A stretch of 64,000 bases of DNA. Origin: Salvelinus alpinus. Its lineage: Eukaryota; Chordata; Actinopteri; Salmoniformes; Salmonidae. The position numbers and the translations under genes are program-made. Location: NCBI RefSeq assembly GCF_045679555.1, contig NC_092096.1:20808688-20872687 (forward strand), given 5' to 3'. This document shows positions 34,651 through 47,406 of this stretch, one piece after another. The notes below the pieces were generated by a model. It did not search any database. It was not told the origin of the DNA and saw only the letters and a list, made by a program, of their open reading frames with translations. Numbering within the stretch: position 1 is the first letter of the stretch; each line of letters opens with the position of its first letter.

Positions 34651-37600
34651 ATGGATTATCGGAATTTAACGGAACCGGTGGTGAATACGGGTAAGTTTAT
34701 AGTTGTCGCATTGGAAGCTTCCACCAGACAGAAGCAGAGCAGGCAGGGGTTCCAGCTAGCAAGCCAACTTTCCAATCGTAACCCTGTAGCTAGCTACTTA
34801 TGGTGTAACTATGTATGGAATCAATGCTTATTTCCGTTTAATTATCGTTTTTATGTGATCTGCATTCAGACAATCTACTTAAAATGCAATGCGTAGTTAG
34901 CAAGTAGTATCAATGTTTTACTCTTCTAGTCATAGCCTAACTATGTGTGCTCTTGTTTGGCTCAGTCAGTGCAGATGCTTACTGCCTGCGATATGTTCAT
35001 TCATAGGGCTATCTTTTCCTCTACCTGCCCTGCGCCTGTTCATCCCACCGCTGCGGCTGTTTTCTGCAGCGATGTGGCAAGTGGCCCAACGAGGGGATAT
35101 AATGGACTACGGGAAGCTGGAAGAGTTTGTGACATTTGTTACAGAGACGGTTCCAGAGCTGCTCAGTTTCAGACAGAGAACCCAGCTCATGTTGGGCTTA
35201 CGAGCAAAGGTGAGAGAGAGAGAGGAGGTGATTATTTGAAGTAACTTTGACTCTGTCATAGCGCCCACACACACACACACACACATCTTTCACGGTCCAA
35301 AAGAACCAGGAGTGAAAACCACAAAATCTATATATCCAGATTTGTCCTGTGACTTGAAAAGAACATGGTTAATTTAGTAATGAGTTGTAAGAAATTATAT
35401 TTTAGTCATGATACAACAGGGAATGGAATATTTGAAAAGAAAGGTTAGGCCAAGTTGTTTACCCAACAGTGTTCTTGTAGGAATAATCTATGGGTTTCTT
35501 CCCCAGTTGGTTTTGGAGTTGTGCCGCACGGAGCAGACAGCAGGACTTCAGATCCATCTGGACAGGATCCATTTCCACGCAGCAAGATCACATCCGGGGG
35601 ATGCAGACGTGAGTTTTAAGATATTCCTCAATCTTCTGTAATGATTTTCTCTCACTCTATCTTGTCAGATTTACAGTACATTTATTCAAGAGGTTATTTC
35701 CCCAGTTTTGTTGCGCAGAAGCGGAAGCCTCTAAATCAAATTTCCTTGCACTGGTACAAACTCTTATCCAAGACCCAGTTGAGAGGGAACATTTCTTCCA
35801 GGTCAGTATATGGTTTTGTTGGTTCAGTTTTTTAAACACCAAAGTTTGAACATTTGTATGGTCTGTCAACATTGGTATAACAAAACAGATAAAACCAGTA
35901 GTATCTAGGCTACATTGTCAATGTTTTATGTTTTTGTGATAATAAACCTATCGCTTCATATTCTTAGGCTACATTTAATCATTGAAAGAAATGTGAAAAG
36001 TAGCCAGCCAAATAATTGATCCCCCTGTCTTTCATCTCTCCCATTAGGAAGTGTTTCCTGTAGACTATGGACCCAAGTATGACTCTGCCCTGCAAGGATT
36101 AATGTGGGAGTTTCTCTCCAGGCTGGAGCAGCTCCTTCCAGTACCAGACCTCAAACAGGTACTCATGCAGAACCTCGTCATTAGACCACTCCTTGGACCT
36201 CCGTTATCAAGCATGAGCTTGTGAATAAAGTTGGCTTATTGGAATGTTTGCATAAAGAATGTCTGCATCTTTCATGTCATAATGCCCACGCTGAATTAAC
36301 ATGCTGACACATCTCATGTAGCACTGCAGCACTCTTCACAAAACATTACATTGGTTACTTTGTATATGTATTAGACATGAGACATCTTGGCGCATTTTAT
36401 TTAAGATAATGGGCATTTAGAATATTTTATTGAAGAACAACTGGACTGGTTGATTGATGCATTATATTAATGTGTGCTCCCTCTCTCTTAGACAGTGTCT
36501 TGGCTCAATGCTGCACCCTCTGTCTTGGAAGAGTGTGTCAACTCTCTATCTCAACCTCTGCAGTTGAAGACTCTACTGCAACATCATAGAGAACTAGGAT
36601 ATTTGGACACCAATGGTAAACCACTTAAAAAAAACAAAAATCCAGAATTAGTAAAGGAGGTATGCAAATTGTTACATTTGAATGATTCAAGGAAATGCTT
36701 TTAGGATTGTAACATTCCCCCTTTATTCATATCATCCCTGCAGTTTATTAAAATAAATAACATCTCACTGTAATTGTCTCCTTTTACCTCTCACTCAGCA
36801 ACTTCTTCCTCCTCTGCTGGCGACTGCATCTTCTCCTCTCTGTCTCTCACTCCGGTACTGGTGACGGCCACTAGAAAGACAGAAACAGAGATCCAATCAG
36901 AGTTGATGGATGGCTGTATGGACCCAGCCTTATATGGCGAAGAGATGGAAACAGAGTCTGTAGTAGTGACTGAGTATGCAGAAGTGGAGCTGGGGACCAG
37001 TACATACACCAGAGAGGAAAGGGAGTTTAGTATAGAGAAGACTGAGTCACAGAACCCAAGAGACAGTCAGGCTGAATTGAATGGGGAAGAGCGGGAGTTG
37101 GTAGCCATGCCAAGCGAGGAAGAACGTCAAGAGGGAGAAGTGGAGGTTATTTGTGAGGAAGTGGGGCATCCTAACGGAGACGCTGAGCTTGTTTCAGAGG
37201 AAACCAGTGCCATGAACACAGAGGAAGCCGTTTTCTGTGCAGAGGTGGGGGATGTGTGTGTGGATCTGGAGTCAATGAATAGAGAGGTGGAAATGATTTA
37301 TGAGGAGGTGGAGCATGTTGAACATCAGGAGTTAGTTGGGCCTATATGTGCAGAGAATACAATTGACAGACCGTCCACCCACAATGAGAACCTACATGAC
37401 GAAAATGGGGTCACAGAGGAGGGGCGTGAGAAGGATGCGCAGGAGAGAAATGAAGCTGGTTATGTCCCCCAAACTGTCACGGATCAAGGAAGTTCCCAAT
37501 GTACGCCACAAGATGTAATGAACCAGCCTGAACTGGTCACATCCTGTCTGCACCAAAAACCCACATTAGGGTTCCAGAGACTGGATGTCAGTGGGCTGCC

Positions 37601-39843
37601 TCTCCAAATGTCCTCCCCCTCTCAACCATGGAGAAGAAACACAAGACTCCAGATGAAGACAGTGGGATCAAAAGGACCCAATGGAGGGCAGCTCAAGGCA
37701 TTGGAGGAGGGTAATGGGACCTGGGGTGTCCCTTTATACCTGTCTCCAGACCCAAGGTAAGAATGAGGGGTGGGAGGGGACTTAAGGTTTTAAAGCAATT
37801 TCACCATTTACTTTAAAAGGACCACAATGGAAATGCGTCATTGACTTCATTGTGTTATCCCTGTCACGTTTTTAAAATGTTTGTACTGTCTGTATGGCTT
37901 TGTTAAACTGTCAAATAAAATCAATCAAGTGCAGTGTCATTGGACATCAATTGTGCTTTATCGCTATCTTTAGGGAAGACTCTGAAGACCTCAGCGCCAC
38001 TTCTGACAGCTCCACAATGAATGGAAATAAAGGTTTGCAATGTTATATCAACACAAGGTTTCTATGGTACTATAGGTACACTTGGATATCGTTAGAATTC
38101 TCAGAATGTTTCATCATTTTAATTGAATAGATTTGGCCATGTTGAATATGGTCCAGATGCCTGGTTCAGAATAAGTTGGATTATAAGTTTTGATAACTTT
38201 CTAAATTTACAGTATGCTCCTTTCTCTGTTCCCCTGCAGGTGGGACGGTGGAGGCTCCCTCTCTTGTCTTCGCCTGCTCTCAGTGCTCTTTTAACCATGC
38301 CGACGAGGTGTCCCTCCGGCAACACCTTAAAGCGCTTCACCCAGAGGAGTACAGAAGGATGCTTGCTGCTGGAGAAAATGAAACAGAAACCCCTCCAGGG
38401 TCTTCCAGTAGCACCCCTCTGAACCCATGTCTCTCAGACATTCCCCACACACTGGGGAAGTCTGGCAGGCATACATCACGCTCCAAAACATGCTCTGTGT
38501 GTGGAAAGACCTTCTCTCGAGCGACAGATATGAGGAGACACCAGAGATCCCACACTGGGGAGCGGCCTTACAGGTGCACCCAATGTGGGAAGACTTTCCA
38601 GTACTCCTTCGACTTGAAAAGACACCAGCGAAAGGGCCTAGGGTCAAGGCCGTTCCAGTGCTGCGCGTGTGGAGAGGGCTTCGATCGGGAGGAAGATCTA
38701 AAGACACACTGCAGTGTGGCTCATTTAGCAGAGTCGCCAGTCTCTGATGATGACGACGTTGGGATCAAGTTAAACCTCCCAGCAGGCCTTGAGAATGAGC
38801 AGTGTCCCAGCGAAGAGGGTCAACACAAATGTCCAGAATGTGACATGTCTTTCAGTCAGATATCCCAAATGAAGCGACACCAGCTGATTCACTCCGGTGG
38901 TGACCCGCTGCAGTGCAACCAGTGTTTGAAGAAATGTCAAAACTCTGATGCCCTCACAAAACACATGCAAATGCACAACGGCGCTCGACCATTCCAGTGT
39001 TCTATGTGCAAAATTAACTTCACGCAGCTAGTTTGTCTTAGGCAACACTATTTGAATGCTCATAAGGAAGAGGGTTCATTTCTGTGTTCCCATTGTCCTA
39101 AAAGTTTCTCAAGGCTATCGAACTTGATCAAACACCAGAGAACTCATACAGGTGAGCGGCCTTACCAGTGCTCTCATTGTCCAAAGAGATTCACACAACT
39201 ACAGATCTTGACTAGACATGAGAGAATTCACACAGGAGAGAGACCATTTCTTTGCCCTGACTGTGGAAAAAGCTTTCTCTCTTCTGGTGAATTGTCAAAA
39301 CATCTTCAGTGTCACTCAGAGGAGAGACCCTTCCCTTGTCTCGAGTGTGGAAAGACTTTCAAGGCCAATCGGTTTTTGAAGAAACACTTACAGACTCATA
39401 CAGGAGAGCGTCCTTTCCCCTGCTCCCAGTGTGGGAAGAGATTTTCCAAGTCGACTGATCTGACCAGGCATAATCGCATGCATACAGGGGAGAGGCCACA
39501 TATGTGCTCTCAGTGCGGTAAAAGTTTCTTAACTTACTCCGAAGTGGTGAAACATCAGCGTTACCACACTGGAGAACGACCATTCAAATGTGAGCAGTGT
39601 GGGAAAAGTTTTACCCAGTCCTGCTATCTTACAGTACATAAGCGGATACACACAGGAGAGAAGCCCTACTCCTGCAGCGTGTGTGGAAATCGCTATAACA
39701 GCACCACTCCACTGAAGAGACACATGCTCAGCCACACGGGAGAGAAGCCATACGTGTGTACTGAATGTGGGAAGGCTTATAACAGATTGCATCTTCTGCG
39801 CACACACGAGCGAACTCATGCAGCAGTTGAGGCTGTTTGTTGA
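34651..39843 (+). CDS. Gene B': second copy of gene B, about 1098 aa
   Basis: Predicted exons: 34651-34690, 35007-35209, 35507-35608, 35706-35801, 36048-36158, 36492-36615, 36799-37756, 37974-38032, 38240-39843. Exon sizes equal those of gene B. The linker and all 16 fingers are identical to gene B. The few coding differences lie in exons 2-4, for example IMDYGK against IMEYGK, GLQIHL against GLQSHL and RSHPGD against RSHLGD. Domain layout is TIN2-like N-terminus, acidic linker and finger array. It may be the other allele of gene B and not a separate gene. Confidence 0.8.
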
Positions 39844-40694
39844 GGATATTGGTGTGTCATTGCTATTCATATGTTGTAGTGTCTTTGGTGGATCATTTGT
39901 TGTTTTTTTGGAAATGTAAAGTAAGACAGGCCATTTGTATTAGAGGCCTGTAACAACAAGAGTTGAGCCTCATACTGTGAATTGTTAATTCTGTCACTGC
40001 TTGGAATTTGATTGTATTTTTGAGATGTGCATTTTTGTGGCCAAGAATCATACATCAAAGGGCATATTCTTTTATTTAGATTACTCACCTTGTTTTGACA
40101 TTAAAAAGAGTGAAGTATTGCGCACCTTCCTTTGCAGAATGAAGAGGACAGTTGCTACTGGTACACAGGCTGGTTGTTCAGAGGCGAGTGCCAGCCCTCT
40201 ACTGTATGTTCAAAACTGAGGGAAAATATGTATTCTCAAATGTAGGCTCGAGTGTTGTCTTTATGGTTGATAAACATAATATTAATCAATCTGCTATCTT
40301 GGTCAATAGACGATACATTATTTCCTTTTCTAAGGCACCCATTTTGGCTCATCAGCACCCCCAGAGGCAAAACTTCTTTATCTTTACTGGAGTATTCCTT
40401 AGGTAATAAAAATAGCGTTGCTTATTTTTGTCTTGCGGTAGGCTACAATATTTTTCAAAAGCAAATCAACTAAAATCTAACAGAGCCATGTTAGTGGTAA
40501 TGTAAGTTGGCAGCTTGGAAGACTTATTCTATGACTTATTTTGGATAAGGTACAGGCGGAAAGAAAATTGAGTCCAGTCTTGGGTACCGGAAGTTTTGGG
40601 GAAGTAGATCGATGTTACTTCGCTCGTTAGGGAGCAGTTAAATAATTTTTGTTTTCAAATTATTCTGCGCTTTTACATAAGTATATTTATAGCC
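39844..40694. other. Intergenic region between B' and C'
   Basis: Second copy of 20301-21151. Nothing beyond presumed UTR and promoter sequence was seen. Confidence 0.5.
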
Positions 40695-43600
40695 ATGGAT
40701 GCATGTGGACTATCTAAAGACATCAATGGTGTGTAAGAAAATAACGTATAGCTAACGATACCATGCTAGCTAATATCTGCAGAACTAATATCAAAAGCCC
40801 CATGGAAAAAGTGGCATAGTTAGCTATCAGTTGAAAGCCGGTTAAAATAGGTTGTTATGACTGCATTGTTAAGCCAAGTGTGCTTGTAATCCTATCTAAC
40901 TAGCTATCAATTTAAAGTAAAGACAATTTGAATAGTAAAGTTATTGCTTAATGCAAATTAATCCTGACAAAGGCTAATGTCTGATGCTACTCTTATATTC
41001 TATGGAGCCCCATCCTTTAACGACTGGATGAGAAATGCATGTCTGCCATCTTTAGCTGACAGACATAATGATATATTACTGCTGTATATATTTTGAACAG
41101 TGTTCTGACTTCTGATTAAATGTTTGTCAATTTGTACACCTACATTTTAGATCCAGTTCTCAGTCTTTCTTCTCTGCACCTCCTGGTTCCACCCTTGCGG
41201 CTCCTGTCTGCTGCCATGTGGCAGGTGGCTCAGCAAAGAGATGTGAGGCACTATGAGAAGTTGGAGGAGTTTGTGACTCTGGCGACAGAGGCCATTCCAG
41301 AGCTGCTGAGCCACAGACATAGAGCTCAGCTCATTCTAGGTCTGAGAGCACGGGTGAGAGACAAGTCAGGGGGCATAGGGTTATTCAGTTGGATGGAGAG
41401 CCCTGAAAAGCGCAAATTAAATATATTGAACAGAAGAGAATTTCCTATGATGATGAGTAGAGAATTGGGTCTGTTCTATACATTATGTAACTGTCTGCAA
41501 TCCTATGAATGGGTACTCCCCACCTGAGTTGATTGAGAGATGACAATGACATGGTTTCCCCAGCTACAGGTTTGTACCACAGTTAATACTTGTTTCTACT
41601 GCGTGTGATTCAGCTGGTTCTGGAGCTGTGCCGAGGCCCTGCCGACCCTCAAACCATCCAACCTTACCTGGACAGAATGCCCACTGTAACTCCAGGATGT
41701 ACAGGAGTAAGTGGGCTACAGTCCTTTTAGAACAGAACTTGGTTGTTTTCCAAGTGGATTTGAGTGCACACAGCCACTATGTGATGATGATTGTATCTGT
41801 TTACTGTCTTGCAGTACAGAGACGCAGAGGTGGAAGCATCTGAATCAAATTTTGTGGTGCTTGTCCAATCACTGCTAAAGGACCCAGTCGAGAGGGAGTG
41901 CTTCTTTCAGGTAATTTTACACTCAGCTCTGTGAGCCTCTTGCAGGACCGCGCTGCTTACGCCAAGGTTTTACTGAAAACAATGGGAGTGTCACGCCCGG
42001 GAAAAGTTACTCATCCAGGCCTTCAAGAAAAAAAGTACTTGAAGTTACAATCCATCACCTTGCCTTAATTTTTAAATAATGTTCCCACAACAGGAGGTGT
42101 TCCCGGAACAATATGGCCGACATTATGACACAGCGGTGCAGACATTAACATGGGAGTTCCTCTCCAGACTGGAACAACTGTTTCCAGTACCAGACCTCAA
42201 GCAGGTATTGAGCAATATGGCATGCATAGCTTTTGGCAATTTACCCTTTCTGATATTGGATGTAGCATAAATCTAGCACAAGTTAGGCATAGTACATTTT
42301 GGGAAGACAAACACAATTCTTTAGGCTACGTTGATTGAATATAAAATGCCTTTCTAAAAGACATTCCCTTTCAGACGGCGACATGGCTCAGCTCTGCACC
42401 TTCAGTCCTGGAGGAGTGTATGCAGTCTACCCCAGAGAATCTGAACCTCATTCTCCAGCACCATAAGAGTTTTGGACATTTAAAAGAACCTTGTAAGTCT
42501 CCTGTAATGATTACCAAATCATGATGCAACGTCTTGTAGTTTAAAACTCGCAGGTCTTTTTATGACACAGTTCTTGTTTTCTCTCGTTCAGCTGCGCTCT
42601 CCTCCTCCATGGGCGACAACATCCTTTCCTCTCTGTCCACCCCTAAAATGGTGGTCACCACTGAGCCGACCACTTTTGTAATCCGGTCAGAGTCGTCACA
42701 TAACTCGGCAGACGTGCTGGGCCCCATGTCTTTAGAGGACACTGATGCGGTAGTGGTAACAGTTTACACTGAAGTGGAGGTTGGAACAGAGGTGGAAGAA
42801 GAGATTGTAGAGACGATGAACGAGGAATACGTACCGTCAAACGCCTCTCCACTGCGGGAGGAGGTGGTTGAACTTAAAGCTGAGGATATGAATCTGGAGA
42901 TGACAGTCGTTGAAGAATATGGCTACGTGGGGGAGGAGATGAGTGCAGCCGAGGAAGAGATGGACACAGTGAGTGTTCCAGTGGAGCAAGCCGATGAAGC
43001 CGTTAATATCAGTGAAGACATTGGAACTGGGACAGAGACTGTAGCAGTCAAAACATATGTCCAAGATGAGGTGGTGGCAGATCAGGACGGCCAATCAGAG
43101 ACTGTGAATGTATGTGTGAACCAGCAAGGGAAGGACACGTCCCATGTGGTCAACTTTCAAACCCAACAACCTGCGACATCAAATGTGAGGCGGTCTACAC
43201 GGCTGCAGTCGAAGACACCAAGAACTTGGAGGAGGAAAAATAACACTGAGAACAAGTATGAGTGATTATAGAATAGGAGTACTGTCGTTTAAAAAGGAAT
43301 CTGCCATTTTGTCATCAAATTAGTGATATTTTTGTTTTTGTTTTTAATCACAGGAAAAACGGTGAGGCCTCAAGCGTGGTTTATGTCATCTCACCCAGGG
43401 GAAGAGAAGCCGGTAATAATGATCTCTCCAACTATTCTGACAGTGACTATTCTGACAGTCATCAGGGAAATGGTTATATACAGTGAAGTTGGAAGTTTAC
43501 ACACACTTAGGTTGGAGTCATTAAAACTCATTTTTCAACCACTCCACAAATTTCCTGTTAGCAAACTATAGTTTTGGCAAGCCAGTTAGGACATCTACTT

Positions 43601-46482
43601 TGTGCATGACAAGTAAGTAATTTTGCCAACAATTGTTTACAGAAAGATTATTTCACTTATAATTCACTGTATCACAATTCCAGTGGGTCAAAAGTTTACA
43701 TTAACTAAGTTGACTGTGCCTTTAAACAGCTTGGAAAATTCCAGACATTCTGTCTCCTAGAGATGAATGTACTTTGTTGTGAAAAGTGCAAATCAATCCC
43801 AGAACAACAGCAAAGGACCTTGTGAAGATGCTGGAGGAAACGGGTACAAAAGTATCTATATCCACAGTCAAACGAGTCCTATAACGACATAACCTGAAAG
43901 GCCGCTCAGCAAGGCAGAAGCCACTGCTCCAAAACCGCCATAAAAAGCCAGACTACGGTTTGAAACTGCACATGGGGACAAAGATTGTACTTTTTGGAGA
44001 AATGTCCTCTGGTCTGATGACACAAAAATAGAACTGTTTGGCCATAATGACCATCGTTATGTTTAGAGGAAAAAGGGAGAGGCTGCAAGCTGAAGAAACC
44101 CATCCCAACCGTGAAACACGGGGGTGGCAGCATCATGTTGTGGGTGTGCTTTGCTGCAGGAGGAACTGGTGCACTTCACAAAATAGATGTCATCATGAGG
44201 AAGGACAATTGTGTGGTTATAATGAAGCAACATCTCAAGACATCAGTCAGGAAGTTAAAGCTTGGTCGCAAATGGGTCTTCTAAATGGACAATGACCCCA
44301 AGCATACTTCCAAAGTTGTGGCAAAATGGCTTAAGGACAACAATGTCAAGTTATTGGAGTGGCCATCACAAAGCCCTGACCTCAATCCTATAGAAAATCT
44401 TTGGGCAGAACTGAAAAAGCATGTGCGAGCAAGGAGGCCTACAAACCTGACTCGGTTACACCAGCTCTGTCAGGAGGAATGGTCCAAAATTCACCCAACT
44501 TATTGTGGGAAGCTTGTGGAAGGCTACCCAAAATGTTTGATCCAACTTAAACAATTTAAAGGCAATGCTACCAAATACTAATTGAGTGTATGATAACTTC
44601 TGACCAACAGGGAATGTCATTCTCTACTATTATTCTAACATTTCGCATTCTTAAAATGAAGTGGTGATCCTAACTGACCTAAGACAGGGAATTGTTACTA
44701 GGATTAAATGTCAGGAATTGTGAAAACCAGAGTATAAATGTATTTGGCTAAGGTGTATGTAAACTTCTGACTTCAACTGTACATATTTACAGTAACAAGA
44801 ACTGAGGGACCAAAATTTGGAGAAAATATGAATGTTTGGAAGATGTATTGTATATTTACATGTCTTTCATTGTGTGGTCTCAAGATATTTTTCAATGAGC
44901 ATGCCCTTTATTTCATTCCCAAGCCATGCAAATAAAACATGCCTTGTCTGACTTCTGTCTCCCAGGTGGATCTGACAAGGTGACCCCCTTTACCTGCCCT
45001 AAGTGTGCCTACCACAGTCTGGAGGAAAAGAGCCTTCACCTGCACATGCAAAGCATTCACACAGAGGAGTACAACAAGCCCAATGTGTCTGGGAAAAACA
45101 GAGCAGAAGTTTCACCATGTCCCGACAACACTCGCCAGATATTCACATCAATCAAACCTCTCCTTTCTTCAAAAACTTTAACAACTGAAAACTCTGAGAA
45201 TCAAACCGGTAATGCTGGGACTCCCACTAAAGCAAAAGGCTACCATAAGGCCCACACATGCGCCACGTGCGGTAGGATCTTCACTCGCTCCTCAGATGTG
45301 AGGAGACACCAGCTCACCCACACGGGTGAGAGACCTTTCCACTGCTCTCAATGCGACAGGACCTTCCAGCATTCGTGGGACCTGACCAAGCATGAGAAGA
45401 AACATGGTGGGACATCTATCTCTTTCCCCTGCCAGAAGTGCGGGAGCTCCTTTGCCAACCTCCGCTCTCTGACAGCCCACCACAGAAGTTCCCACCTGGG
45501 CGAGAGCGACCTGCCCCACCTCTGCTCCATCTGTGGCAAGAGCTTCCCCTCCTCCTCTGAGTTGCTGGAGCACAGGAAGAGCCACGGGACCAGCCTCCAG
45601 TACATCTGCCAGCAGTGTGGCGAAAGCTTCCACTCCCTGCTGGCTCGCTCCCAACACCGGCAGACCCACCTGGTAAAGCGGCAGTTCAAGTGCCCGCACT
45701 GCGACAAGAGCTATACGCGCAAAGCTGATGTGAAGAGGCACATGTTCTCCCACAGCGGCGAGCGACCGCACCAGTGCAACCAGTGTGGGAGATGCTTTTC
45801 CTTCCTCTTCCTGCTCAAGAAACACCAAATAGTTCACACGGGCGAGAGGCCTTTCCAGTGCTCCTACTGTCCCAAGAGGTTCACATTGATATCCATCCTG
45901 AGCAGACATGAGAGAATGCACACCGGGGAGAGACCCTTCCTCTGCTCTCAGTGTGGGAAGAGCTTTCTGTCCCAGGGGGAGCTGTCCAAGCACCACCGCT
46001 CCCACACTGATGAGAGACCGTACGCTTGCAATCAGTGTGACAAGAGGTTTAAGAGCAAAAAATCCCAACAGGAACATATCATCTCCCACACCGGCGTGCG
46101 CCCTTACCCTTGCTCTTATTGTGGGAAAGGGTTCACCAAACCATACGCTCTGACCAGGCACCATCTCATACACACAGGGGAAAGACCATTCCCCTGCGTC
46201 CACTGTGGGAAGACATTTCTCACCCCCGCAGAGGTACAACTACACATCCGCATTCACACAGGGGAACGCCCTTACCCCTGCCCTGATTGTCAGCTGAAGT
46301 TTAGGAGTTCGTCAGACTTGGCACGACACAAACGCTTTCATACAGGGGTGCAGACATTTGTCTGTAACCAGTGTATGAAAAACTTTCCCACCTCGTCCAA
46401 ACTGAAGAAACACATGGAGAACCACTCAGAGACAGAGGCAGTCCAGAGCTCAGACTTTGGAGAAAATTCAAACCAAGTGTGA
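40695..46482 (+). CDS. Gene C': second copy of gene C, about 984 aa
   Basis: Predicted exons: 40695-40728, 41151-41353, 41614-41706, 41815-41910, 42094-42204, 42375-42492, 42592-43255, 43354-43472, 44966-46482. Identical to gene C through exon 8. The finger exon is 6 bp longer, giving two extra residues near the C-terminus (HSETEAVQ against HSEAVQ), and has PDNTRQ in place of PDSTRQ. It carries the same Sleeping Beauty-type insertion in intron 8. Same domain order as gene C. Probably an allele or overlapping contig, possibly a true duplicate. Confidence 0.8.
43481..44779 (+). mobile_element. Sleeping Beauty-type transposon in intron 8 of gene C', better preserved
   Basis: Same TA-flanked insertion as 23938-25230 and 1299 bp long. 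The C-terminal third of the transposase is open at 44285-44581: it starts [18 protein letters not shown] and has [13 protein letters not shown], which includes the last two acidic residues of the DDE catalytic triad. The N-terminal part is broken, so it is still inactive. Confidence 0.9.
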
Positions 46483-47406
46483 AGTAAGGGCAGCAGCACA
46501 ATTGGCAAAAATGGCAGACAATTCATTAAAGTAAATTTACCTTCACAGCTATTATATTCTACAATGTCTCTGTCAAGGAAGATCTTTCAACACCATTAGA
46601 TCTCTAAAATAAGATATCTTGTCAATCTGGCTCATGTCCATTGCAATATAGCTATCAATTATTATTTTGTGTCTGATCAAAGGGAGTTGCAACTCAATCA
46701 TGTCCTTGACCTATTTTATTGTAAAACTGTATATGCTCAGCATCTTAAATGCAACGGGTTTAAACTGTAAAATCAGTGCTATGATCATCCAATTAGTAGT
46801 CAATCAGTAGCTGGTCTATTGGAAGCGCTGGTAAATTAAAATGTTTGTCAACTTTTGAAGAATGTCAAAGATTTGTAAAATGATCTGTTACGTAATGAAC
46901 CAGCCTTAGGTGGATGCCAACTTGTCTCCTTGTCTTTACAGTTCCCAGCACAATACATGTATTTTGTTCTACTTTGTAGCGCTCTGTTTCTCTGACACAC
47001 ATACCAGTAATTAAAATGAAATCAGTTGGGCGGGGGGAACAGGTTAGGCCCATGTAGTGAAAACAATAGGCTTTGAGTAGCTTTGTGCAGAAGATCTGTT
47101 GGATGCCAGTTGAATCATTCCTAGGTGAACTATCCGATGCATTTCCGATGACAGGACCCTTTGTGACGCGCAGCAATTCCAGGATCACTTCCGGATTGCT
47201 CTTCGTTCGTGGCTACAAGCATGTTATTAACTGGTTTACAATTAAATTAGTAAAACATTCGTAGACAAAGCAAACGTAGTGTACACAACATTATTTGCTA
47301 CAATCTGTAGCGTTCAGGAAGGAACCGATGCATTAAATCCCGTCGTCTAACGGGATCCTCCATCTAACTTTTGTAACAACAGTCAGCATTTGGCCCACGC
47401 GACAAA
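46483..47406. other. Intergenic region between C' and D'
   Basis: Second copy of 26928-27852 with about 1% differences. No coding exon recognised. Confidence 0.45.
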
